This document shows positions 45,001-55,570 of a stretch of 64,000 nucleotides of DNA, one piece after another. The DNA is taken from NCBI GenBank assembly GCA_020698575.1, contig CM036256.1, positions 3,837,408-3,901,407 of the forward strand, in the 5' to 3' direction. The notes beneath the pieces are model-generated. The model had not been told where the DNA came from and made no database searches. It saw only the letters and a list, made by a program, of their open reading frames with translations. Position 1 is the stretch's first letter, and each line of letters begins with the position of its first letter. The position numbers and the translations under genes were made by a program. The stretch comes from Bostrychus sinensis (taxonomy: Eukaryota; Chordata; Actinopteri; Gobiiformes; Eleotridae).

Positions 45001-48000
45001 GGATTTAAAAGTACCGTCTTTAACAGATGAAAATAAGTCTGGTTCTGGACTAAACCAAGTCAGGGGTTAACAAAAATTGCTACTAGAAACCAAAAAGAAA
45101 AAAAAAAAAAAAAAGAAAAGAAAAACAGGGACTAAACCAGAACTGAGCCAGAACTAAACCAGGACAAACCAACCAGGACTAAAACTGAACTAAATCCAGG
45201 TCTGAACTAAGACTAAATGAAGGCTAAAGCAGGTCTAGATCAGTTTTAAACTAGGTATCAACCAAGGCTGAACCAGAACTAAACCAGGACAAAATCTGGA
45301 CCAAACCTAAGCTAAACCAGGTCTGAACTAGGTTTAAATCAAGGTCTAAACTAGAATTAAACCAGAACAAAAACAGGACAAACTCAGGTCTAAACCAGGA
45401 CTAAGCCAGAAGGTAAAGCAAGACTAAACAAGGTTTAAACCAGATTTAAACTAGACCTAAACAAGGGCCAAACCAGGTCTAAACCAGGTCTAAAATTGGA
45501 CTAAAACTATTAGTTACATAAAATTTGTTGTTGTAACAAAAAGACGTCAGATTTGATCTTATATTAGAAGCCTTTTTAAAGCCCAGTTTAAATATAGTTG
45601 GCTCTTTAATTTTCCTGACTCGGACTCGGAGGACTCGAGGACTCAGGACTCAGGACTCAGGACTCAGGACTCAGGACTCAGGACTCAGGACTCAGGACTC
45701 AGGACTGTTTGGACTGAGGTCTGGCTGTTTACGTTGGCCTCAGCTGAGATCATCCCTCTGTCTCCTCTGTCTCCTGTTAGTGTAACCACGTTTCTGACTC
45801 GGAGACACAATCCTCTCAGGAACAGTTTGTAACATGAATAAGCAGTTCATCCTCTGACAACTTCATACTCATCTGTGGTTTATGGACATAGTTACATTTT
45901 CTTGAGCAACTTGAATAAATTGTATTTTTAATAGCAGTTATATTGCAGGGGTCTCCAACCTTTTTCCACGTAGCTCCTCAAAGGCTTTATGATTCCTACA
46001 CAAACTTGTTTTGTCAAATTTGTGAATGTATCAATCAAATTTAAAGTTGCACGGCCCCTTTGTGTACAAAAGTATTGGGCTATTATTCACCTATTAGTTT
46101 TGAGTCACGCTGCTTGATGAGGCAGTAGTGATATTAGCTCGATTACAGTATTTTCAGATTAGGAGACTAGAGTTTGCTTTCACAAATGTAATAAGTGTGT
46201 GCCAGCCGCTGCACACAAACACAAAATGCACGAGTAAACCAAATATTTCTTGTACATTTTGTAAATGTTCAGGTAAATGTTAAGGGAAAATAAAATACAC
46301 TCTGTAACTGACTGTAACCTTTAGACCCAGAGTCATGGGACAGGCTCCAGTATCTAAATAAATGTCAGAAAGCACGAGGAGCTCGATTTGCAAAAGTAGC
46401 TCTCAGGGGACAAAATATTGGCGAACCATGTTTTATTGCAGACATTAACCATCTCTGTTTACGGGACGGTTTCTCTCCTGGTTTAGTTTCTCAGACTCCC
46501 AGTGAGGGCATGAGCAGAATGACAAAAGCATTCCTTCAGAGAGGCCACTGTGTTTCTCTCTGCACTGAAGCGCGAGTGTGTGTGCGTGTGCATGTGTGCG
46601 TGTGCATGTGTGTGTGTGTGTGTGCGTGTGTGGAGGGGCTGTGGCTCTTGCACAATGTTTCCAGCAGAACGCAGCGTTGGTTAATCAAAATACAGCCTCA
46701 GAACATTCCTCTAAATCTGTGTAATCAGATTTGTTTGTGGCGTCAGAAACGGGTAAAGTCTGGAAGAGTGAGTCAGATTTATGTACGCGTATCTTTTTAT
46801 TCTGCCTTAATCATGTTCAGGCGGAGTACTTTTCGGAAAGGACCTGGCCGGAGTATTGCTGAGAGTTTATCTACTGTCACCTGTGTCTGATATTTTACTG
46901 TTGCTTTATTGTACATCTATTGTCCTGATGCACAAAGCAGCTAGAAAAGACTCAGCCGCATGAATTATAAGTTAATTATCAGTTTAAAAAGTGATTATAA
47001 TTTTAATAAATCAGTAAAGAATCACATTTTAAAAGGAAAACTTGGTGTTGGCCTCCTCTAGAACAGCAGCATGTTTTTAAAAAATTACCTAAAAGAGAAT
47101 GCTTTTAATAAATACTCTACTGGTGTCATAAAGAAACAGGTGAAGAGACCAGCAGAGGGCAGACTGTCAGGGTATTTTCAACATAATTTAAAGAATAAAA
47201 AGAACCTAGCTTCCTTAAACTTTTTTATCTGATGCCATTTTCGTACCAAAGTAAAAATGTCTGTGAGGAATCAGTGGAAACAGAGCTGTGCACTGTTTTT
47301 TTTTGGATAAATGACTGAGAGCAGACTGGATGTAGAGGGCTTGTTGTTGATTGGTCAGTGCTTCCTGGAGTGGGCGGGGTTTGTGGAACCCAACGTTCTG
47401 AGGCCTCAGAAACTCAGCGCCAGAGAATACAGAATTACTCAAACAGGCGTGAATGAAATAAAACACAACTCCAGGTCTGTTTTTGATGAAGGAACAACAT
47501 TAGAACATGGGAGACAGAGAGGAGAAGGACATTTGCAGAATATATCTCCTTCAAAACATATAAAAAATTGTTAATTTTAATATTCACAATTTTAAGCAAA
47601 TTAGATCATCATTGCCAGAAAATGCAGCTAAAATGTTTCTCCACAGCATGATTTTTTCTCACATTGAATCCTGCATTACTAACTGGTCACTGACAACCTT
47701 AAAAGCAATAGAATCACTTTTTTAAAAAGCTTTAAAAAATATTTGATAGAAAATCTTTATCTTTTCATCGTTGTCTCATACTGCAGAAATATAATATTTT
47801 AAGTTTTGCAAATTTTTGAAAATTTAAACTAGCCTGTTCAGTATAAGGTCTTAAATGGACTCGCTCCACCACCGTTGGGTGAGCTCATTATGGCCAAAAC
47901 CAGTACTTGAGGTCGGGTAACAAGAGCCTCTACCAGAGCTGACTGTGTAATACCTGTGTAATACCTGTGTAATACCTGTGTAATACCTGTGTAATACCTG

Positions 48001-48761
48001 TGTAATACCTGTGTAATACTTTACAGACCAACTACAGTCAGTCAGCAGCTGGTATCAGTCAAAGGGCACAGAAATCTGGAACAACATCCCAGCTGTAATA
48101 AGAAACTCTGCCACATTTAATGCATTTAAAACTAATCTGAAACAATGGCTCAAGAGGAACCAGATTTGTGATCATTAATGTTATGCTACTATGTAAATTC
48201 AGTGTTGTATGTTATATTTGTGTTTTATTGTGCTGTTTCACCCATGTCTGTTTTATGAATTGTCATTCTGTTCTATGTCTATTGTATGAACTTGTAGTTT
48301 CTTGTTGTTTCTAACCTGTCAGGGACTACAGCTGTAAAGTAGCCTTCGGGCTAATTCTGGCATATTTACATTTATATGTTCATGAATATGCACTGTCCCA
48401 TTTAAATAAATAAATAAATAAAGTGAACCAGGTGTACAGTAAATGTGGTAGAAAGGAAATCTTAAAGGTACAGCAAACGTCATGGTTTTGTCTTCTCTGT
48501 TGTTAAAGTTACGTCCGTGTCTTTCATGTTGCTAAAGCTGAACATGAAATCTAATCTCAGCGCAGACTGAAGCATGTTCTGGTCACGGCTCCTCTGGCTC
48601 CTGGTATTCAGCAGCAGCAGAGTACTGCGTACACGTACAAGTGTGTACCTACAGGATACTGTGTACAGGCAACTTCAGGCAGTAGTAGTAGTTTTGATAT
48701 GTACGTATATGTGTACTTACTCTGACAGCATCACAGTAAAGGTGTGGTCAGCTGGAGGGGC

Positions 48762-48834
<73 letters not shown>

Positions 48835-48880
48835 CTCACACTGAGGTACTGACAGTAAAGGTGTGGTCAGCTGGAGGGGC

Positions 48881-48953
<73 letters not shown>

Positions 48954-48999
48954 CTCACACTGAGGTACTGACAGTAAAGGTGTGGTCAGCTGGAGGGGC

Positions 49000-49072
<73 letters not shown>

Positions 49073-49118
49073 CTCACACTGAGGTACTGACAGTAAAGGT
49101 GTGGTCAGCTGGAGGGGC

Positions 49119-49170
<52 letters not shown>

Positions 49171-49216
49171 CTCACACTGAGGTACTGACAGTAAAGGTGT
49201 ATTCAGTTGGAGGAGC

Positions 49217-49247
<31 letters not shown>

Positions 49248-49293
49248 CTCACACTGTGGTACTGACAGTAAAGGTGTAGTCAGTTGGAGGGGC

Positions 49294-49333
<40 letters not shown>

Positions 49334-49377
49334 CTCACACTGTGGTACTGACAGTAAAGGTGTGGTCAGCTGGAGGG

Positions 49378-49431
<54 letters not shown>

Positions 49432-49483
49432 GTAGTACTCACACTGAGGTACTGACAGTAAAGGTGTATTCAGTTGGAGGGGC

Positions 49484-49520
<37 letters not shown>

Positions 49521-49566
49521 CTCACACTGAGATACTGACAGTAAAGGTGTATTCAGTTGGAGGGGC

Positions 49567-49621
<55 letters not shown>

Positions 49622-49667
49622 CTCACACTGAGGTACTGACAGTAAAGGTGTGGTCAGCTGGAGGGGC

Positions 49668-49719
<52 letters not shown>

Positions 49720-49839
49720 CTCACACTGAGGTACTGACAGTAAAGGTGTATTCAGTTGGAGGAGCAGTAGTAGTAGTAGTAGTAGTAGTAGTACTCACAC
49801 TGTGGTACTGACAGTAAAGGTGTAGTCAGTTGGAGGGGC

Positions 49840-49879
<40 letters not shown>

Positions 49880-49923
49880 CTCACACTGTGGTACTGACAG
49901 TAAAGGTGTGGTCAGCTGGAGGG

Positions 49924-49977
<54 letters not shown>

Positions 49978-50029
49978 GTAGTACTCACACTGAGGTACTG
50001 ACAGTAAAGGTGTATTCAGTTGGAGGGGC

Positions 50030-50066
<37 letters not shown>

Positions 50067-50112
50067 CTCACACTGAGATACTGACAGTAAAGGTGTATTC
50101 AGTTGGAGGGGC

Positions 50113-50167
<55 letters not shown>

Positions 50168-50213
50168 CTCACACTGAGGTACTGACAGTAAAGGTGTATT
50201 CAGTTGGAGGGGC

Positions 50214-50268
<55 letters not shown>

Positions 50269-50406
50269 CTCACACTGAGGTACTGACAGTAAAGGTGTAT
50301 TCAGTTGGAGGGGCAGTAGTAGTAGCAGTAGTAGTAGTAGTAGTAGTAGAAGTAGTAGTACTCACACTGAGATACTGACAGTAAAGGTGTATTCAGTTAG
50401 AGGGGC

Positions 50407-50458
<52 letters not shown>

Positions 50459-50504
50459 CTCACACTGAGATACTGACAGTAAAGGTGTAGTCAGTTGGAG
50501 GGGC

Positions 50505-50553
<49 letters not shown>

Positions 50554-50599
50554 CTCACACTGAGATACTGACAGTAAAGGTGTATTCAGTTGGAGGGGC

Positions 50600-50636
<37 letters not shown>

Positions 50637-50682
50637 CTCACACTGAGATACTGACAGTAAAGGTGTATTCAGTTGGAGGAGC

Positions 50683-50716
<34 letters not shown>

Positions 50717-50762
50717 CTCACACTGAGATACTGACAGTAAAGGTGTAGTCAGTTGGAGGGGC

Positions 50763-50799
<37 letters not shown>

Positions 50800-50845
50800 C
50801 TCACACTGAGATACTGACAGTAAAGGTGTATTCAGTTGGAGGAGC

Positions 50846-50879
<34 letters not shown>

Positions 50880-50925
50880 CTCACACTGAGATACTGACAG
50901 TAAAGGTGTAGTCAGTTGGAGGGGC

Positions 50926-50965
<40 letters not shown>

Positions 50966-51011
50966 CTCACACTGAGATACTGACAGTAAAGGTGTAGTCA
51001 GTTGGAGGGGC

Positions 51012-51063
<52 letters not shown>

Positions 51064-51109
51064 CTCACACTGAGATACTGACAGTAAAGGTGTATTCAGT
51101 TGGAGGAGC

Positions 51110-51143
<34 letters not shown>

Positions 51144-51189
51144 CTCACACTGAGATACTGACAGTAAAGGTGTAGTCAGTTGGAGGGGC

Positions 51190-51229
<40 letters not shown>

Positions 51230-51275
51230 CTCACACTGAGATACTGACAGTAAAGGTGTATTCAGTTGGAGGAGC

Positions 51276-51306
<31 letters not shown>

Positions 51307-51352
51307 CTCACACTGAGATACTGACAGTAAAGGTGTAGTCAGTTGGAGGGGC

Positions 51353-51395
<43 letters not shown>

Positions 51396-51441
51396 CTCAC
51401 ACTGAGATACTGACAGTAAAGGTGTAGTCAGTTGGAGGGGC

Positions 51442-51481
<40 letters not shown>

Positions 51482-51527
51482 CTCACACTGAGATACTGAC
51501 AGTAAAGGTGTATTCAGTTGGAGGAGC

Positions 51528-51567
<40 letters not shown>

Positions 51568-51613
51568 CTCACACTGAGATACTGACAGTAAAGGTGTATT
51601 CAGTTGGAGGAGC

Positions 51614-51647
<34 letters not shown>

Positions 51648-51693
51648 CTCACACTGAGATACTGACAGTAAAGGTGTATTCAGTTGGAGGAGC

Positions 51694-51733
<40 letters not shown>

Positions 51734-52722
51734 CTCACACTGAGATACTGACAGTAAAGGTGTATTCAGTTGGAGGAGCAGACCACTTGAGGGTGGTCTT
51801 GAAGTCGTGAGAAATCCAGTGGACGTTCTCAGCTTTGGGATAATCCAGTTCTGAGAGAGAACAAAACTTATCTTCAGTAACATTTAATAACAAACACGTT
51901 TTTACTGAGGATATGACTTCTCCCTCAGGTATTTCACACTCATTTTCCTCTGATAATGACAAAATGGTTTTACGTAATGAATCATATCTGGCTGCTTCTG
52001 GTTACTGCACGTTGTCATTTCTGGAACTAATCTGTCCAGGAAGTCAGGTTTTAGCTCCTGCCTCACAGTGAGAAGGTCATGGGTTCGATTCCCAGCAACA
52101 ACAACAATTCATCTCACATTCACTGAAGTGTTTTTCAATAGAGCCACAAGAAAACATTCAGAAAAAGACAGCACCCCTTGCTTATCTCAACATGAACCTC
52201 AGCTGTTTGTGAGTCAGTGTGATGGCTAATTGAGTTGTTGCAGGGTGAATAAAGTCCCCTGGTGTGTCTGGGTGAAAAACCAGCCTTGTAAGAATGAGAG
52301 CACCGCGAAGTCTCAGGTCTGGTCCCGGTGCAGCCAAAAGAAGCCAGCAATGATTTTATTTCTTAAGTGTTGGTCACGGCGTGAGTGACTGACATTACGT
52401 CTTTGTGCAGCTGTTGTAAAACAAACGGCTTGATATAGAGACCTGCAGCTAAATGATACTGACAGATAAGAGCTCAAGCTTTGTGTCAGTTTTTATTTGG
52501 CGTTGATAGGTTTAGGAATCACAGAGATATAAAGTTGTGTCTGTAGTGTCACTTTAAATCTTTTCGAGCCTTTTCCTCAGAACAGAATTTAATTAAACCC
52601 AGACGTTGTGTTACATAACTTTCTCTCTCTGTCTCTGATCAGTCCTTACCTGAGAGGGAGGAGACCGCGAGCGCAGACACACAAACTCCCAAACACACCA
52701 CAAACACAAAATCCACCATCAT
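38904..52722 (-). CDS. f3: Tissue factor (coagulation factor III), 7 coding exons
   Basis: Joining, on the minus strand, 52722-52650, 51850-51739, 44812-44723, 44016-43910, 42494-42316, 42076-41911 and 39046-38904 (nearest of four identical last exons) gives 870 nt: 289 residues plus stop. Tissue factor is the membrane receptor for factor VII/VIIa that starts blood coagulation; it belongs to the class II cytokine receptor family. Seen: signal peptide (1 to about 22), two fibronectin-III domains, Cys pair ARDCIQISDTEC in the first and YCFMVAAF...STQTC in the second, sequons NRS, NIS and NKS, a transmembrane helix (about 249-269) and a 20-residue tail starting CKCCRRR. Human F3 has 295 residues. 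Fish can have f3a and f3b; I cannot tell which this is. Confidence 0.93.
39105..39328 (+). repeat. 11-bp minisatellite in f3 intron 6
   Basis: About 20 units of AGGCCTAAAACTGGACTAAA type, next to terminal-exon copy 4. Confidence 0.9.
39612..39868 (-). repeat. Inverted 11-bp minisatellite block in f3 intron 6
   Basis: Here the + strand shows TAGTCCTGGTTTTAGTCCTG, opposite in orientation to the blocks on either side, so the intron transcript could form a hairpin. Confidence 0.85.
40222..40825 (+). repeat. Diverged 11-bp minisatellite in f3 intron 6
   Basis: Degenerate units such as AGTCCTAAACTAGGACTAAA and AACTCAGTCTAAACC; older than the blocks around the terminal exons. Confidence 0.85.
40826..41330. 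other. f3 intron 6, no clear feature
   Basis: A 99-codon open frame (40947-41246) has no recognisable domain or splice support. Confidence 0.35.
41331..41735 (+). mobile_element. Retroposon tail with LINE scrap
   Basis: GAGGCGACTGCTGTTGTGAG followed by TTTATGAATAAAACTGAATTG is a common 3' end of fish retroposons. It is followed by 60 bp of the LINE ORF also seen at 10110-10170. Confidence 0.5.
41911..42076 (-). CDS. f3: f3 exon 6: fibronectin-III domain 2, second part
   Basis: Acceptor TCCCATCAG, donor GAAAG/GTAAGG, 166 nt, phase 1. It encodes LDPGQSYCFMVAAFIQSRAK to WSTQTC, the second disulfide pair. Intron 5 before it is only 239 bp and includes a CTA/CTG microsatellite. Confidence 0.93.
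42225..42267 (+). repeat. (CTA)n microsatellite in f3 intron 5
   Basis: ACTACTACTACTACTACTGC tract within the 239-bp intron. Confidence 0.8.
42316..42494 (-). CDS. f3: f3 exon 5: fibronectin-III domain 2, first part
   Basis: Acceptor TGCCGCAG, donor GGAAG/GTAAAT, exactly 179 nt, the length I recall for the corresponding human exon. It contains LTIRDVLKKDLKYKVSYYKS, matching human SLRDVFGKDLIYTLYYWKS. Two N-glycosylation sequons (NIS, NKS). Confidence 0.93.
42788..43728. mobile_element. hAT-like TIR element with nested SINE, in f3 intron 4
   Basis: Ends CAGGGGCGGATCTAGAGA and TCTCTAGATCCGCCCCTG are perfect inverted repeats of 18 bp. No clear target-site duplication is visible. The SINE at about 43205-43502 lies inside. 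Confidence 0.75.
43205..43502 (+). mobile_element. SINE nested in the TIR element
   Basis: The head GGCAGTAGCCCAAAGGACCA resembles a tRNA-derived region. The tail AAGGTGCTTTGAGGACCTTG, then AAGTGCAATATAAAGCCAAT and CCATTATTAT, is the typical fish SINE/LINE-shared 3' end. The 300 bp are in + orientation. Confidence 0.6.
43910..44016 (-). CDS. f3: f3 exon 4: end of domain 1 and interdomain linker
   Basis: Acceptor CTTGTGCAG, 107 nt, encoding SYTAEVKTEG... to PPFNPYRQ. The donor is CAGA/GTACGC, weaker than the others but the only one that keeps the frame into exon 5. Confidence 0.85.
44017..44722 (-). other. f3 intron 3 (extra relative to human gene)
   Basis: A 706-bp intron that splits the segment encoded by one exon in human F3. 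It has CAG/G at both junctions. Small open frames on both strands (44186-44623) look non-coding. Confidence 0.5.
44723..44812 (-). CDS. f3: f3 exon 3: domain 1 with first Cys pair
   Basis: Acceptor GTGTGCAG, donor AACAG/GTAATA, 90 nt. DNSDWETARDCIQISDTECD carries the first disulfide pair and aligns with the human CFYTTDTECDLTD. Exons 3 and 4 together (197 nt) correspond to a single human exon of about 200 nt, from memory. Confidence 0.92.
45045..45510 (+). repeat. Degenerate 11-bp minisatellite in f3 intron 2
   Basis: Units like ACTAAACCAGAACTGAGCC and AGGTCTAAACC; clearly the same motif, highly diverged. Confidence 0.8.
45638..45708 (+). repeat. 7-bp tandem repeat (CAGGACT)n
   Basis: About nine perfect copies of CAGGACT. 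It could have started from the AGGACT part of the neighbouring minisatellite. Confidence 0.85.
47040..47560 (+). repeat. Dispersed repeat, family B copy 2
   Basis: Counterpart of 1617-2030, with single copies of the GCAGAGGGCA unit. A family D-like end (ATTAGAACATGGGA) follows. Confidence 0.6.
47590..48421 (+). mobile_element. LINE 3' end with (AAAT)n tail
   Basis: The + strand frame reads MFLHSMIFSHIESCITNWSL, then NGLAPPPLGELI, and finally KGTEIWNNIPAVIRNS with a stop. These are C-terminal motifs of fish LINE reverse transcriptases. Frames are broken. It ends in AAATAAATAAATAAATAA. An 11-bp tandem, TGTAATACCTG x7, interrupts it at 47948-48017. Confidence 0.7.
47948..48017 (+). repeat. 11-bp tandem TGTAATACCTG, about 7 copies
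   Basis: A perfect short array inside the LINE fragment, likely a slippage expansion. Confidence 0.85.
48728..51738 (-). repeat. Compound VNTR: f3 exon-2 3' end plus 5' splice site plus (TAG)n
   Basis: About 33 copies. Each has ~42 nt equal or nearly equal to the end of f3 exon 2 (minus strand CTCCTCCAACTGAATACACC to TATCTCAGT), the donor GTGAGTAC and 8-22 TAC triplets. Rightmost copies match the true exon best; left ones carry GGTCAGCTGG and GGGGCA variants. A block of about 547 bp (49186-49730) is repeated at 49735-50280. Open frames of poly-Ser, poly-Val or poly-Tyr through it are artefacts of the triplet. Confidence 0.95.
51739..51850 (-). CDS. f3: f3 exon 2: first half of fibronectin-III domain 1
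   Basis: Acceptor CTCTCTCAG, donor CAGT/GTGAGT, 112 nt. It encodes ELDYPKAENVHWISHDFKTT then LKWSAPPTEYTFTVSIS, matching the human stretch with NFKTILEWEPKP. The last ~42 nt plus the donor are the source of the intron-2 repeat array (48728-51738). Confidence 0.92.
51851..52649 (-). other. f3 intron 1
   Basis: It contains a tRNA/SINE-like patch (GTGAGAAGGTCATGGGTTCG at about 52069, resembling an internal promoter box B) and a family A repeat (52218-52385). The first ~100 bp after exon 1 are duplicated at 60000-60106. Confidence 0.5.
52650..52722 (-). CDS. f3: f3 exon 1: signal peptide
   Basis: It starts at tandem ATG codons (MMVDFVFVVCLGVCV...) and ends at donor TCAG/GTAAGG in phase 1. The 24 residues are a hydrophobic signal peptide. 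The first ATG is taken as the start; the second is equally possible. A near-identical inverted copy is at 59916-60106. Confidence 0.9.
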
Positions 52723-52871
52723 TTTGCTTTTCCAAATCTTAATCCTTCAAAAAAATAAATATATCCAGCTCAGAGGTGCAGCAGAGGAGAGGAGTCCTGG
52801 AGTCTGGCTGTCCCGACTGGAGATGTGGGGTTCTCTAGGGTTTCAGCACAGATTCATCGTCCCTCCCTTTG

Positions 52872-52935
52872 GCCCCTCCCCCGGACTGAGCTGGGCCCCT
52901 CCCCCTGGACTGAGCTGGGCCCCTCCCCCTGGACT
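52872..52935 (-). promoter_or_regulatory. Three tandem GC-box-like units upstream of f3
   Basis: The 24-bp unit GGGCCCCTCCCCCTGGACTG is repeated about 2.6 times, 150-215 bp upstream of the f3 start codon. CCCCTCCCCC boxes are candidate Sp1/KLF/EGR sites; the human F3 promoter is known to use Sp1 and Egr-1. No clear TATA box is seen. Confidence 0.4.
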
Positions 52936-52976
52936 CATGTGTTACAGCTGCAGCTGCCTTGGACCTGGATCTAGAC

Positions 52977-54761
52977 CAGAGGTTCTCATTCACACCAAAT
53001 ACCACCCGAAAAAATATTTGTACCATCTTTAACAGACTAAAAAGGAACTACTAAATAAAGATTAAGCCAGAACTAATCCAGGTCTAAACCAGGACTGACT
53101 AAACCAAGTTTGAACCAGGACTAATGTAGGACTAAACCAGATCTAAACCAGGATAAATCTAGGTCTAAACCAGGTCTTAACCACGATTTATCTGAGACTG
53201 AAACAGGTCTAAACCAAGACTAAACTAGGTCTAAACCAGCTCGAATCCAGGACTAAACTAAGTCTAAACCAGGACTAAACCAGCATACTGTATAACCAAG
53301 TCCAACCAGGTCTTAACCAGGTCTAAACCAGGATTAACCTATAACTAAACCAAGTCTAAACAAGGACTAAACCAGGACTTGTCTAGAATCAGGTCTAAAC
53401 CAGGTCTAAACCAGGTCTAAACTAGAATTAATGTAGGACTAAACCAGGTCTTATCTAGGACTAAATCAGGTCTAAACTAGCACATAACCAGGACTAATCA
53501 AAACCAGGTCTAAACCAGGATAACCCTAGAACTAAACCAAGTCTAAACAAGGACTAAACTTGGACTTGTCTAGGACCACGTCTAAACCAGGTCTAATTTC
53601 GGACTAAACCAGTTCTAAACCAGGATTAACCTACGTCTAAACCAGGTCTAAACCAGCTCTAGACCAGGATTAACCTACGACTAAACCAGGTCTAAGCCAG
53701 CTCTAAACCAGGATTAACCTACGACTAAACCAGGTCTAAACCAGGATTAACCTAGAACTAAACAAGGACTAAACCAGGATTTGTCTAGAATCATGTCTAA
53801 ACCAGGTCTAAACCAGACTGACTAAACCAAGTTTGAATCAGGACTAATTTAGGACTAATCTAGGTCTAAACCAGGTCGAATCCAGGACTAAACTAAGTCT
53901 AAACCAGGACTAAACCAGCATATTGTATAACCAAGACTAAACCAGGTCTAAACCAGGACTGATTAAACCAAGTTTGAATCAGGACTAATTTAGGACTAAT
54001 CTAGGTCTAAACCAGGTCTTAACCATGATATATCTAAGACTAAAATAGGTCTAAACCAAGACTAAACTAGGTCTAAACCAGGTCGAATCCAGGACTAAAC
54101 TAAGTCTAAACCAGCATACTGTATAACCAAGACTAAACCAGGTCTTAACCAGGTCTAAACTAGGATTAATGTAGGACTAAACCAGGTCTTATCTAGGACT
54201 AAATCAGGTCTAAACTAGCACATAACCAGGACTAATCAAAACCAGGTCTAAACCAGGATAACCCTAGAACTAAACCAAGTCTAAACAAGGACTACACTAG
54301 GACTTGTCTAGGACCACGTCTAAACCAGGTCTAATTTCAGACTAAACCAGCTCTAAACCAGGATTAACCTATGACTAAACCAGGTCTAAACCAGGTCTAA
54401 ACCAGGATTAACCTACGGCTAAACCAGTTCTAAACCAGGTCTAAACCAGGATTAACCTACAGCTAAACCAGTTCTAAACCAGGTCTAAACCAGGATTAAC
54501 CTATGACTAAACCAGGTCTAAACCAGGTCTAAACCAGGATTAACCTACGGCTAAACCAGTTCTAAACCAGGTCTAAACCAGGATTAACCTACGACTAAAC
54601 CAGCTCTAAACCAGGACAAAGCAGTGGTCTAAACTTCAAGTTCAATGCCCAACTAAAGCCGGACTAAAACAGGACTGAAACTGTCTTTAAACCAGGACTT
54701 GTACTGCATTAGACTCCTGTGTACCACCAGTGGGACCTGTACCACAGTTTGAGAACCACAG
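52977..54761 (+). mobile_element. hAT-like element II filled with the 11-bp minisatellite
   Basis: The left end CAGAGGTTCTCATTCACACC and the inverted right end (CTGTGGTTCTCAAACTG as complement) are flanked by ATCTAGAC (52969-52976) and ACCTAGAC (54762-54769), a 7/8 target-site duplication. The right subterminal region with GGTACAGGTCCCACTGGTGG matches element I in inverse orientation. The interior is 1.6 kb of AGGTCTAAACC, AGGATTAACCT and related units. It inserted about 250 bp upstream of the f3 start. Confidence 0.78.
53065..54690 (+). repeat. 11-bp minisatellite block within hAT-like element II
   Basis: Diverged units with ordered variants (CAGCATACTGTATAACCAAG near 53282, 53928 and 54113), showing internal higher-order duplication of roughly 0.2-0.65 kb. 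Confidence 0.9.
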
Positions 54762-55570
54762 ACCTAGACTCTCATGTACTGTGCAGATAAAGCAGTTAAA
54801 GAAATGTTTCAGAATAAAGCAGTTTCTGTGCTCTCAGGCGGAGGAGAGGAGGGGCCTGGGTTAGAGGGAAAATCCGGGAGAATGTGAAGCATGTGCTGCA
54901 GCCGTCCCGGGACCGGACTCAGGCTCCCGGGACCGGACCTGGACTCAGGCTCCTGGGATCAGATCAGGACTCGCTCAGGAATGTGCAATAAAACAGAGGA
55001 AAACACGGAGCAGCTTGATGAAAAACAAACTCATGCAGAAGTACTGTTCATGCTAATACTTTACTTTAAAAATAAAAAAGCAGTCTGGAGTTTATGGGGC
55101 GAGTAGTCTTTCCAAGCTTTATCTTCATTTTCTTCCACATACCTTGTGTGTGACTGGAGCCTAGTCCAGCCTCTATGGGCCTTAGATGGAGTACAGTCTG
55201 AAGAGTCGCCCGTTAGTCTCTGGGCTGACACTCAGAGACACACAAACACACAATCTCCTAATATTAATGCAGCGGTCTTATACAGGGAAATCTCTTTTTC
55301 AGTTAGGTGCATTCTTCTTTCACTCCTCAGTCTCAGTCTGTGGTGATGCTTCTGTAGCTACAGCTGACCTGGGGCAGACTGACAGAGATGTGGCAGCCAT
55401 TCTGCGCCTACTTCTGCTCCGACCACCAACAAACATGTAACCTGGTAGCTGTATTAGCCTGCTTTCATTTGACTTTACTGGGTGTGGTTTGCAGTGTAGG
55501 TGTGCAGGACCGCTGAGGAGCAGTGGACATTTTTAGACTCAATCCTCTCTTGCAGACATTTTAACTTTAT
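54762..55570. other. Intergenic, no clear feature
   Basis: GC-rich patch at 54890-54960 with repeated CCCGGGACCGGAC. Open frames lack support. Confidence 0.35.

Larger units (their letters stand above)
44813..48727 (-). other. f3 intron 2, left part
   Basis: It holds a degenerate 11-bp minisatellite (45045-45510), a CAGGACT tandem (45638-45705), a GT-rich tract, family B repeat (47040-47560), a LINE end (47590-48421) and no exon-like sequence. Confidence 0.5.

Noticed and set aside
48574..49188. Long open frames rich in Ser or Val (and poly-Tyr on the other strand)
   Set aside because: They are the reading of the (TAG)n triplet in the f3 VNTR; frames start and stop at unit boundaries and have no splice or domain support.
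48728..51738. CRISPR-like pattern of regular repeats and spacers
   Set aside because: The spacers are all the same (TAG)n microsatellite and the repeat is the end of f3 exon 2; the genome is eukaryotic.
52069..52095. tRNA gene suggested by a box-B-like GGTTCGATTCC
   Set aside because: No acceptor stem, D-arm or anticodon loop could be folded around it; probably a tRNA-derived SINE scrap.
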